From: Ypsolopha sequella
Taxonomy: Eukaryota > Arthropoda > Insecta > Lepidoptera > Ypsolophidae
Direction of reading: 5' to 3'
Assembly (NCBI GenBank): GCA_934047225.1
Contig: OW203997.1
Location: 6,682,417 to 6,746,416, forward strand
DNA length: 64,000 nucleotides
Shown here: positions 55,269-64,000 of the stretch, piece after piece
Layout: every line of letters begins with the position of its first letter
Numbering within the stretch: position 1 is the first letter of the stretch
Position numbers and translations under genes: made by a program
Notes under the pieces: model-generated
The model's input: only the letters and a program-made list of their open reading frames with translations
The model's database searches: none
Told to the model about the DNA's origin: nothing

Positions 55269-55442
55269 ATCAAGATCAGGTTCATCCAGAAGGCGCCAAC
55301 GCTCGGGCTCCCGGCGTCGCAGTCGGTCTCCGCATGGCAGCCGCTCGCGACACAGATCTTCGGGCAGGCGCTCCCGGTCTAGAGAGAGGGAGAGGCATCG
55401 CGTGAGACACGTGTCGCCTCGCCATAGGGGGAGACGGTCTAG
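55269..55442 (+). CDS. Ser/Arg-rich gene, coding exon 3 (RS domain)
   Basis: 174 nt after TTATTCCAG. The frame reads RSRSGSSRRRQRSGSRRRS, then RSPHGSRSRHRSSGRRSRSR and ERERHRVRHVSPRHRG. This is a dense RS domain, typical of splicing factors and speckle proteins. It ends in phase 2 at GTATGT. It is very GC-rich against its introns. No further exon was recognised before 64000, implying an intron of more than 8.5 kb filled with transposons. Confidence 0.82.
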
Positions 55443-55491
55443 GTATGTCCTTCATTGTTATGATGACCAAATCTTTGTTTAACATTAACAC

Positions 55492-55643
55492 TGATTCGGG
55501 TATACACGTTTTAACTTATTTGACAGGACTAAACTTGATTTAACCGTTCTGTTTTTTTCTTTCTGTATTGAACAGACAAAGACAGGACGCTCAAAATAAG
55601 GTTAGTCCAGTCAAATAAGTTAAGTTGTGTTGCGCCGAATCGA
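55492..55643. mobile_element. Foldback MITE, family C (copy 2)
   Basis: AACTTATTTGACAGGACTAA..CAAATAAGTTAAGTTGTGTT and GCGCCGAATCGA match copies 1 and 3. The left end is altered. Confidence 0.75.
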
Positions 55644-55654
55644 TATCATTGCCA

Positions 55655-56090
55655 GTTCACACTACCTGTTTTTATGGTAATCCATTTACTGTAGAAGCTA
55701 TATGTCTATGGAATGCCCTTCCTCTCGCAATAAGACGAGCTCCATCCTTATAAGACAAGTGTTCAAAAGTCTGGTTAAACACCATTATCTTTTAATATGA
55801 TCGCATTATTTTTGAATATATACATTATTTATGTATAGGGTATGTATAATGTATATGTATTGTAATTACTTGTTGAAATTTTATCTTTTTATTCTGTACA
55901 CTGCCTTTACACCTTTTCTCTTTTAAGAGCTCCTCCATCCAAACGCTGTCTGGAAGAGATCGCTTTTTAGTAATTAGCCTGCCAATTGTACCCTGTTTAT
56001 ACATTTTTAAATTGTCGCTTTATTTTATTTTTTGGTGTGCTATAAATTATTTTATTATTTATAATATTGTTTTATTGTATTGGTGACATA
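55655..56090 (+). mobile_element. LINE 3' end fragment (CR1-like)
   Basis: Reads CLWNALPLAIRRAPSL, the conserved end of CR1-type LINE proteins, then a 3' UTR with GCTGTCTGGAAGAGATCGCT and CAATTGTACCCTGTTT. The latter is a familiar 3' end in lepidopteran LINEs. Confidence 0.7.
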
Positions 56091-56099
56091 CTGAAAAAG

Positions 56100-56240
56100 G
56101 GCAACGTCAAACAAAAGTACCCAGAATAGAAGAGCTGGCATGACTTGATTGATGGATGGGAAAGAGGCGAAATAGGTGTGTCAGGGTCGTTGCAGATGGA
56201 AATCCGTAGTCTCTGCCTATGTTTATGATATGTATGTATG
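56100..56240 (+). mobile_element. LINE 3' fragment, same family as 1755-2300
   Basis: Reads RRAGMT-stop-LMDGKEAK and WKSVVSAY, followed by ATGTATGTATG. Contains AGTCTCTGCCTA. Confidence 0.65.
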
Positions 56241-56301
56241 TACCTATATGTTATCCGCCCACCACTTCATATGATCAAGTCTTGTACTGCTCGCAAGGTT
56301 A

Positions 56302-56558
56302 TACAAGGTGACTTTTTGATCATCGTCCAAATTCATACTGGTGGCTTGGTAAGTGATCAGTATCATGGATCAATAACAATTTTGGTGAAATTTGTAAAAT
56401 GAAATTTCGACTCCCCATAGTGATTCACTCGGAATTGGAACTGAATTTCTATGGGAAGCCGAAATTTACGAATTTCACAAAAATTGTTACTGATCCAAGA
56501 TATCCGCTTATCAAGCCTCCAGTATGAATTTGGACGATGATCAAAAAGTCACCTTGTA
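56302..56558. mobile_element. Mariner-type foldback MITE, 253 bp
   Basis: The body, 56304-56556, lies between TA dinucleotides. The ends are CAAGGTGACTTTTTGATCAT and its exact complement, with CCAAATTCATACTGG.GGCTT and GATCAGTATCATGGATCA inside. It is the complete member of a family with fragments at 28250-28400, 36915-37110, 42290-42380 and 43070-43290. Confidence 0.88.
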
Positions 56559-58815
56559 TAATAGTCTCTTCTAAAGCAGTAGCTCAGTGGCTAAAGTTAT
56601 CTAAAGTAGCACGTAAGGACACAAATTCAAAAACTAAAATAAAAATCGACTTTGATAAAGCATTAATAAGCTTAAATGAAAGTAACCTATCAGACTTATT
56701 ATTATATAACGAGCCCATTATATTAACCGAACGTTTCATAAATATAGTAAGAAAAAGCTTGTTAGAGAATACTAAAACTATACTTATTCCGAGAAATAAT
56801 CGCATTATTAAACCATGGATAACTCTGGGCATTTTGCGCTGTATTCAAAATAGAAATAATATGCAGAAGAAATTGCGTGTTGACCCTGGAAACGAAATAT
56901 TAAAAATTACTTACAGGCGATATCGCAACTACTGCAACAACCTTATCAAGAAGTTGAAACGTAAATATGACACAGAACAATTAACCAAAGCTAATAAAAC
57001 TCCCAAAACCTTATGGAATGCTATAAACAAAATAACTCATCGTAAACAAAACAATACAAAAAGTTTAGAATTATTAAATATAAAAACATCTCAACAAGAG
57101 TCAGTTAATTTAGTAAATGATTATTTTGCTAATGTTGGAAAAACATTAGCCGAAGATATTACTTCCGATGATACACCAGAACCATTCAGTGCTACCTCAG
57201 AACTGTCAAGCTCACAAGTGACATCCTTTGTTTTATCAGAAACTGATACCAGGGAGGTGAAGTTGGTCTTAAAGAGTCTTAGGTCTGAAAGTGCTCCTGG
57301 TTGGGATGATATATCTACCAAATTTCTTAAAATTGCAAGTAGCTCTGTCGTTCCTATCATCTCTCATTTAACTAATTTGTGCTTCGGCAAGGGCATTTTT
57401 CCAGCAACTCTTAAACAAGCTATTATTACGCCGGTACACAAGGGAGGAGACAGAGACAATCCCAGTGACTATAGACCCATTTCTGTTCTGCCTGCTTTAT
57501 CAAAAATAATTGAAAAATTAATTAATATTCGTTTGATTAATTACCTAAACAAATTCAATATAATATCCAAATCACAGTATGGGTTTAGACAAGGCATATC
57601 AACAGAAGACGCCGTATCAGCATTAACGTCTTGCAATGTGAGCCACAAAGGTGTCTACAAAGGTAAAAAATGTCTTACTGTTTTTATTGATTTAAAAAAG
57701 GCCTTTGACACAGTCTCTGTCCCCATCCTTGTACGCAGGTTGGAGAATATTGGTATAGGAGGTGTCCCTCTTGAACTTTTCAAAGATTATCTTCTGGATC
57801 GTAAACAAAGCGTTAAAATTGGAAAATATATCAGTGACAATTCAAAAGTAACTTTCGGTGTCCCGCAGGGTAGTGTGTTGGGCCCAACATTATTTTTAAT
57901 CTATATTAATAACTTATGTGATATGAAGATCAATAGAGGGGATATATTTTCCTATGCAGATGATACTGCTGTTGTTTTTGCTGGTAATTCATGGGACGCT
58001 GTACGTGGCTCTGCCGAAGAAGGGCTTGCTGAAATTGCTCGCTGGCTAAAATTAAATATTCTTACATTAAACATGACTAAAACTAACTACATATGTTTCA
58101 CAAAATATAATAGTACACAGCCAGCAGACGATTTCCAAATAAAAATACATAAATGTAATAATATCCAAAATTCTAACTGTTTGTGTAACTTAATAACTCA
58201 AGTTACAAAAACAAAGTATCTAGGAATTATGGTAGACCAGCGTCTGTCTTGGCATTCTCACTTAGAACTGGTAATTAGCAGAATCAGAAAATTGATATGG
58301 ATATTTAAAATGTTAAGACATGTCACGACAACGACTCTTCTAAACCAAATATACATAACCTTAGCCCAATCGATCCTGGTATATTGTATACCAGGTGGGG
58401 AGGGGCTACTAAAGAAAAATTCCTTGAATTGGAGAGGGCACAACGGTCACTGCTGAAAGTTATGTATTTTAAACCGTTCAGATTTCCTACTGAAGACCTA
58501 TACAATTTGTGTGATTTACTAACAATTAGAAAACTTTATGTTTTGAACGCTGTTTTAAAACTGCACAAATCTTTACCATATGATCCCTGTATCCTTAACA
58601 AAAGGAGGAAAGATAATGTGGCACCGGTACTTTCTGCTAAATCTGTTTATGCTAGTAGACAATATCTCAAACAATCTGCGCATTTATATAACTTAGTCAA
58701 TAAACACATAAATATCTACCCCATGAATAGCTATGAATGTAAAAAGTCTGTAACAAAATGGTTAAAAACAAACAGTTATGAGCAAGTTGAAACCTTGTTG
58801 CAAATTCCTGGCTAA
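56559..58815 (+). pseudogene. LINE reverse transcriptase with one frameshift
   Basis: The frame is open to about 58385 and continues one base off to the stop at 58813-58815, so a single indel near GTATATTGTATACCAG broke it. Visible are the region before the RT (WNAINKITHRK), the RT proper (SAPGWDDIS, YRPISVLPALSK, QYGFRQGIST, FIDLKKAFDTV, GVPQGSVLGP), the catalytic YADD at 57953-57964, and KTKYLGIMVDQRLSW. The shifted tail reads WGGATKEKFLELERAQRSLL and IRKLYVLNAVLKLH. The apparent ATG at 56537 lies in the neighbouring MITE and is not a real start. The RT fold is otherwise complete. Confidence 0.9.
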
Positions 58816-59330
58816 ATTTATTAATACATATATTTATTACATTTTTTACATATTACTACATATATACTACATATAAATACATAGATAATAAAGAAACACA
58901 ATCCATTCTAAACATTCTTGCAGTAAATAGCACTTGCACCGCTTACACACCCTCACTATACAAGCCCGCACACACACATACACATACATTAACCCTCACC
59001 TCCTAGTAGATAAACTAAATCTGATGCCAAGACCTTGGTCGAAGGACTAGAGTTTTACAGGGTTTTTTCTCAAACATTACACTCACCCACATACCCTCAC
59101 ACAGACCATAATTCACACACTCATACCTCCACATTCTTATTCTTAAATTTGTCAAAATTTAAATGTATTGAATCTTTTCTTTTTCATAATATACTATCAA
59201 TGTAAATAGTGGAAGAGCGGAGCCTCCTAAGACAGGTATATTCTTTACTTAAAAGGAGACTCCAACAACTTGTAAAAATATTTATGATTAAGTTACAGAA
59301 ATAAATTATTTGTATTTGTATTGTATTTGT
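56559..59330 (+). mobile_element. CR1/Jockey-type LINE, 5'-truncated
   Basis: Starts directly after the MITE at 56304-56556, lacks the endonuclease, and continues through the RT and C-terminal region into a 3' UTR. It ends near TTTGTATTTGTATTGTATTT (about 59308-59330). Confidence 0.8.
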
Positions 59331-59707
59331 AGTGGAGAATTGTGGAATTTTGGGTCCGGCTTCGAATCCTGTCTGGTGAACATCTACCAATGAGCTTGAC
59401 GGAATGTATGTGTATAGTAATAAATCAATAACTATGAAGTTGCCGAAATATTCTTAAAGATTTATTAGTTCATAATTCCTGTAATTCAATAGCTATTTCC
59501 ATTAATTGATTTTTGTTTGAAAGTTGCATTCCATGTTTTATATCTACATATTAAAATTTTGTTTTTATATTCAGTTTGATAACAACAATTTAATCTTTAA
59601 AACTGTTCGTCCTAAATATCACCCATTTCCATAAGAAGATTCGTAATATTTTTTTACAGCTAACACTTTTAAGAAATTCAATTAAATTATCTATTAGGTT
59701 ATTGTTG
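59331..59707. other. No gene recognised
   Basis: AT-rich. GGTCCGGCTTCGAATCCTGT at about 59354 is B-box-like, but no A box was found. Confidence 0.3.
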
Positions 59708-59855
59708 GTGTCGATTCGGCTAAACACAATTTAACTAATTTGACAGGACTAACCTTATTTTAAGCGTTCTGTCTTTGTCTTTTCGATACGTAAAGAACAA
59801 GACAGAAGGCTCAAATTAAGTTTAGTTCTGTCAAATAAGTTAGCCGAATCGACAC
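59708..59855. mobile_element. Foldback MITE, family C (copy 3)
   Basis: GTGTCGATTCGGCTAA at the left and TTAGCCGAATCGACAC at the right, perfectly complementary at the ends. Shares CTTTGTCTTTTCGATAC and TTTGACAGGACTAA with copies 1 and 2. Confidence 0.85.
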
Positions 59856-60171
59856 AGTTGTCTCATTCGTACAAAATTTCTTATATAAAATTTCGATTTG
59901 TCATTCCTAAAGAAAATGCAAAAATGTTTGTGCTGAAAATTGAGTCTTCTTTAAATTCTCCATACAAAATTGCAATTCGTATACTCATCACTTGATCATG
60001 GTAAAGGAAAACACTGTTAGGTAAACCGGAATAATAGATCTGCCACATATTGAATTTTCGTTATCTGTATTACAAAATCAATATTGTTGTTTAAACATAC
60101 ATTTTTGCCATTTAAGCTCAAGATATTACCATCATCCGCAGACCCCCCCCCCCTAATTTCAAATGACGTAA

Positions 60172-61670
60172 TACAGTGGTGGTCACATAATTACAGACAC
60201 TTAAAGCATATTAAAATAACTAAGCTATTCCTCTCTATATTTTTTATCAGACTACCATTGGAACTTGCTACACAATTTAAAAATATTTGTGTAGGTATTG
60301 TGTAGTGTTAAAACGCAATATTTTCAACAAAATTTGTCTGTTCCTAATCTATTATTCGGTTTATCCTAATTGCAAGCAGTATAAACTTAACAAAGATATG
60401 GCCATATAATTAAAGACACTCCATTTGCTTAGAAAAACTAAAAAAAAAAATGTTATTATTGAAATTATCTTTATTACACAAAATTCCCAACAAATTTATA
60501 AAACATTCCGGTACGTATCAATATTTGATCGCATGTCCTTTGGCAGACATTACAGCACGACATCTCTTGGGCATGGAAGCGATCAATTTTGTGTTTGATC
60601 GACGTTCGATGTCCGCTTTGTCGCCACTGTCTTCTTCACCTGGTACCACAAATTTTCTATAGGATTTAAATCCGAGCTGTACGGGGGCCAATCCAAAACT
60701 GTCACGGACTGGTTCCTTAAGAAGTCTTTTACTGTTTTTGCAGTGTGTTTTGGATCATTATCCTGTTGGAAAGTCCAAATGGCCGCTAAATTTTGCTCGG
60801 CGTAGGGCAGCATGGCTTGTTCTAAAATATTCTTGTACTGGAATTTATCCCTGTTGCCTTCTATTTTCCTGACAGGTCCTACACCAAGTCCTGAAAAGCA
60901 GCCCCACACTTTGATATTTCCGCCCCCATGTTTGACTACTTTCTTGGTATACTTTGGATCCATTTCTTTGTTTGGGGGGCGTCTAACATATTGTTTTCCA
61001 TCAGAATTAATCATATTAATTTTTGTTTCATCAGAAAAGAGCACTTGTTTCCAATTCTCGTTCAATCTAGTGTTGATATTTTTTAGCAAACGCTAATCTT
61101 GCCTTAACATTTTGCTTTTTCAAAAGTGGCACCTTTCGAGACACTCTTCCGTACAAGTTTGCCTTACATAGTCTCCGTCTAATTGTTCTTGCAGACACAT
61201 CCTTCGACCCTCCTGCACCAAACAACTCCGAACGTATCAGTTCTGATCCCTTGAACGGATCTTTTTTTGCCAACAACACCATCTTAGAGTCTTCCCGCAC
61301 AGTAGTTTTCCTTGGTCTCGGTTTTCTAGGTACGTTTTGGGTCGTGTTAAACTTCTTGGTATGTTTTATAGCATTCATAGCCATGTCCTTAGAACAGTTC
61401 AAGTGGTTTCCTATTTTTCTGTACGACCAGCCTTTGGTACGAAAGTTCAAAATAATCTTCCTAGTGGTCGAATCGCAACACTTGTTTTTTCCCATATTGA
61501 TTGGTTTAAAACTTATTAATTTTAATGAAAAAAGTTATGTTTTTTAGTAATATCGACGTTTCATGAAAATACGCGGCAAAACAAATAAAAAGAGAATTTA
61601 GTTCGTTTTTCTTTTTTAAAATTCAGAACACAGCTTTTATTGTCTTTAATTAGCTGGCCAGCTACAAGTA
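60172..61670 (-). mobile_element. Tc1-type DNA transposon, inactive
   Basis: The left end is TA followed by CAGTGGTGGTCACATAATTA (60174 on). The right end, near 61668, is GCTGGCCAGCTACAAG before TA and is only weakly complementary, so the right boundary is approximate. A second left-end-like block, ATGGCCATATAATTAAAGAC, lies at about 60401. A broken DD34E transposase lies inside. Confidence 0.7.
60527..61495 (-). pseudogene. Tc1 transposase with two disruptions
   Basis: The N-terminus, MGKNKCCDSTTRKIILNF, and the helix-turn-helix region WSYRKIGNHLNCS are in one frame down to 61067. There a frameshift at about 61080 moves to the catalytic frame: FSDETKINM (first Asp), QDNDPKHTA (second Asp), PYSSDLNPIENLW (Glu). 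These are the DD34E residues. The frame is lost again near 60600, after which the usual tail IASMPKRCRAVMSAKGH ends at a stop at 60527. Length is near the normal 340 residues for Tc1. Catalytic residues remain but two frame breaks inactivate it. Confidence 0.88.
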
Positions 61671-61771
61671 AGTTAAAAAAGTTTGTGTTACTTTCCCAGA
61701 GTGCACAGTGACTAAACAACTAACGAACACATCTATTTTTTTGTCCCACATTTTAATAATACAATGTCACG

Positions 61772-62059
61772 TATGGTTTAATACTAATTAAAGTCCGCCG
61801 CCATATCAAGACGTCCCACCTCGATATTCCTGGAACAGCTAAGCGGATCTACCTAAACGAGAGACTAACAAAACAAAACAGAGCTCTCTTTCGTAAAGCT
61901 AGAATATTGATCAAGCAACACGACTGGAAGTATGCTTGGACCCGTGAGGGAAGAGTACTGGTCAGAAAGGACGACGGATTGACTTGCAATCGTATACGCT
62001 CTGAAGATGACCTTGTCAGGGTTTTTAGGTTACCAGCTTCTCCTGAAGTTAGCATATAA
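61772..62059 (+). pseudogene. LINE ORF1, C-terminal fragment
   Basis: Reads VRRHIKTSHLDIPGTAKRIY, then LNERLTKQNRALFRKAR, HDWKYAWTREGRVLVRKDD and SEDDLVRVF before TAA. This is the C-terminal domain of CR1-type ORF1 proteins, a family also related to the baculovirus FP25K fold. The rest of ORF1 is absent to the left, so the element is 5'-truncated at about 61770. It belongs with the ORF2 starting about 170 bp downstream. Confidence 0.7.
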
Positions 62060-62226
62060 TATTGTTTTTGTTTGTGTAAATATGTCATGTGTCGAGCTAA
62101 ATTATAATTTATCATTGTTCATGCATGTGTATACGATTTCACATTTAGTTTATTATACAGTGTTACCTGCTGTTTTTCCTACACAACACATACACCCACA
62201 CACTTTCAAATACACAGATGAGGTAA

Positions 62227-64000
62227 AATGTTTTAAATTTCGAATGTATTTACCAATTAATAAAATACGATAACAATAAATCCAATCATAGTTTGCGATT
62301 AGGTTTATTAAATGTAAGATCTCTTAATACGGGACAAGACGAGTTTTGTGTTACTGTAAGTAAACACCAACCAGATATTCTAGCCCTAAACGAAACCTGG
62401 CTAAAAGATGGCCAAGAAATGTTTGCACCGCCAATTCAGGGTTACAACTTTGTACACAGGTCACGTAAAGTACAGAATAAAGGAAAAACAAAGAGGGGAG
62501 GGGGAGTGGGTTTTTACATTAGGCAGGGTCTAAGAGCTCGTGTCAGACCGCATCCCGCATCTGATCTCGAGGAGCTATGGCTCGATGTGCAGCTGCCGGG
62601 GGCTAAAATGGCAATTGGAACAGCTTACAGACCGGAAGCGCTAAAGGTGCCGAAAGCGTTAGATGCTCTCAGTGAATCCATCAGTTGCTTTTCAGGTTAT
62701 GATTATACTTGCGCTCTCACTGACTTCAATGTTGATATTTTAGAACCTGAGACCTCCAAGGCAAAACAAATGCTACTCTTTTGCTCTCAACAGAATCTTC
62801 AGCAAATGGTTAATGAACCTACGAGAATAAATGACAAATCAAGCACCTTGCTCGACTTGATTATTACAGATACACCACTTAGATGTAAAAAAATCACGGT
62901 TTACCATAACAGAGTGTTAAGTGACCATGCCATAGTGCTGGCTGATTTTAATATTCGGAAACCTAAACCTGTAAAAAAATTTATTATGACACGTTCATTG
63001 AATAAAATCGATGAAAATAATTTTAGAGTTGATTTAGAATCAATTACATGGAATAGCATCTTGGAATTAGAAAATGTGAACGACATGATCAAGCGATTCA
63101 ATGAATATGTCTTAATTTTATTTGATAAACACTCTCCATTACGGAGAACTGAAATCAAGGAAGCACCGAAACCATGGATAACTGATACTGTAAAACTAAT
63201 GATGTCTATCCGAGACAAGGCTCTAGTTAAGGCTAATAAAACAAAAAAAGATTCTGCTAAGGAGTACTATAAAAGTCTTAAAAACTTGGTCACTGCCACA
63301 ATTGAAAAAGAAAAAGCTGCTTTTTTTGAGCATTGCGTTAATAAAAATAAAAACAAACCCCAACTTATGTGGAAATATCTCAAAAAGACTGCTATAACCA
63401 ATAAGTTTGACAAGGCTCCTATACCTGACCACCTGAATGACCCAGACGTAATTAATGACAATTTCCTCAACTTGCCAACTGATGGCGGTGTTGATCACGA
63501 CCTCATTTCAAATTTTGCTAACAATAAGAAAACGACAAGTTCTTTTGCGCTTAAACCAACATCCGAAGAGGAAGTAGCCAAGATAATATTAAGTATACAA
63601 ACAAACGCCACTGGGCATGACTCTATTAATGCTGAAATGTTAAAACTAACTTTACCTCAATCATTACCAGTCATTACGAGCATAGTAAATAAGTCTATAG
63701 AAACAAATACCTTTCCAGAATCTTGTAAAGTGGCTCTAGTGAATCCGTTACCAAAGTCAAATAATGTCGAGAGTGTAAAAGATCTTCGTCCTGTAAGCAT
63801 TTTGCCTACATTCAGTAAAATAATAGAAAAAGTTGTCCTGAAACAAATGTTGGAATACCTTGACAAAGAAAATATTATACCTAAAATGCAATCAGGTTTT
63901 AGAAGGGCGTATGGAACTGAAACTGCTTTACTACAGGTAACCGATGATCTCATATCAGAATCTGATGTAGGCAAGGGCAGCGTATTGGTTTTGTTGGATT
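62227..64000 (+). CDS. CR1-like LINE ORF2 (endonuclease and RT), open at the right edge
   Basis: An uninterrupted frame of 591 codons from the last upstream stop (62224-62226) to the window edge. The start codon is uncertain; the conserved part begins RLGLLNVRSLNTGQDEF. The endonuclease part shows DILALNETWL, RGGGVGFYIR, IGTAYRPEA, TDFNVD (family variant of GDFN) and LSDHA. Then come the linker (KPWITDTVKLMM, KEYYKSLKNLV) and the first RT blocks (ATGHDSINAEMLK, LRPVSILPTFSKIIEK, QSGFRRAYGTETAL, VLVLLD). The RT catalytic motif lies beyond the window. No stop or frameshift, so this may be a young or intact ORF2, although ORF1 is truncated. Confidence 0.88.

Noticed and set aside
56537..56560. 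ATG start of the LINE RT frame at 56537
   Set aside because: It lies inside the adjacent MITE; the LINE is 5'-truncated and has no start of its own here.

Overview
The window looks like nuclear DNA of a moth or butterfly (Lepidoptera). It is AT-rich and intron-containing, has few genes, and is packed with transposon families. Lepidopteran hallmarks, named from general knowledge, are the LINE tail carrying the GTAGGCAGAGAC motif (reverse complement of about 1793-1814 and again near 56200), the GGGTTCCGTA / GGCCAAGTGCGAGTC dispersed repeat, and many short TA- or 8-bp-flanked foldback elements. No search tools were used, so family names rest on motifs read by eye.

Host genes. (1) 697-1242 (+): last exon of a DNAJC21/JJJ1-type J-protein with its C-terminal C2H2 finger. 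(2) 2505-2846 (-): TMEM230, tail to tail with it. (3) 37856-43694 (+): a four-exon GNAT acyltransferase of the glycine-N-acyltransferase-like type (282 aa); I assembled the exons from splice sites and phase. Its first coding intron holds a 1.6-kb, 33-bp minisatellite. (4) 52353-55442 and beyond (+): the 5' exons of a Lys/Arg-Ser-rich nuclear protein, possibly SON-like. Its first intron holds a roughly 450-bp near-perfect palindrome, and no later exon was found before the window ends.

Mobile DNA. 4594-13347 is a young Ty3/gypsy-type LTR element (minus strand, 5-bp target duplication). Its 3' LTR is split by a Jockey-like LINE (4667-8416), giving a clear order of insertion. 14171-16273 is a 2.09-kb DNA transposon with 40-bp inverted ends and an 8-bp target duplication. 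It hides a split, broken THAP-domain gene, which points to the P-element superfamily. Beside it lie a possible footprint of the same family and a hAT element inserted into the same octamer. Others are a hAT relic with a recognisable hATC motif (29925-30698), a deleted mariner (20669-21238), a broken Tc1 (60174-61668), LINE remnants, a CR1-like LINE running off the right edge (61772-64000), tRNA-derived SINEs, and about 20 foldback MITEs, several in two or three copies.

Tandem DNA. A 53-bp repeat (25046-25790), the 33-bp repeat (38165-39750) and an 8-bp repeat (46946-48071) account for several long open frames that are not genes. Most remaining sequence (for example 2940-4593, 34804-36914, 44840-46945) shows nothing I can name.
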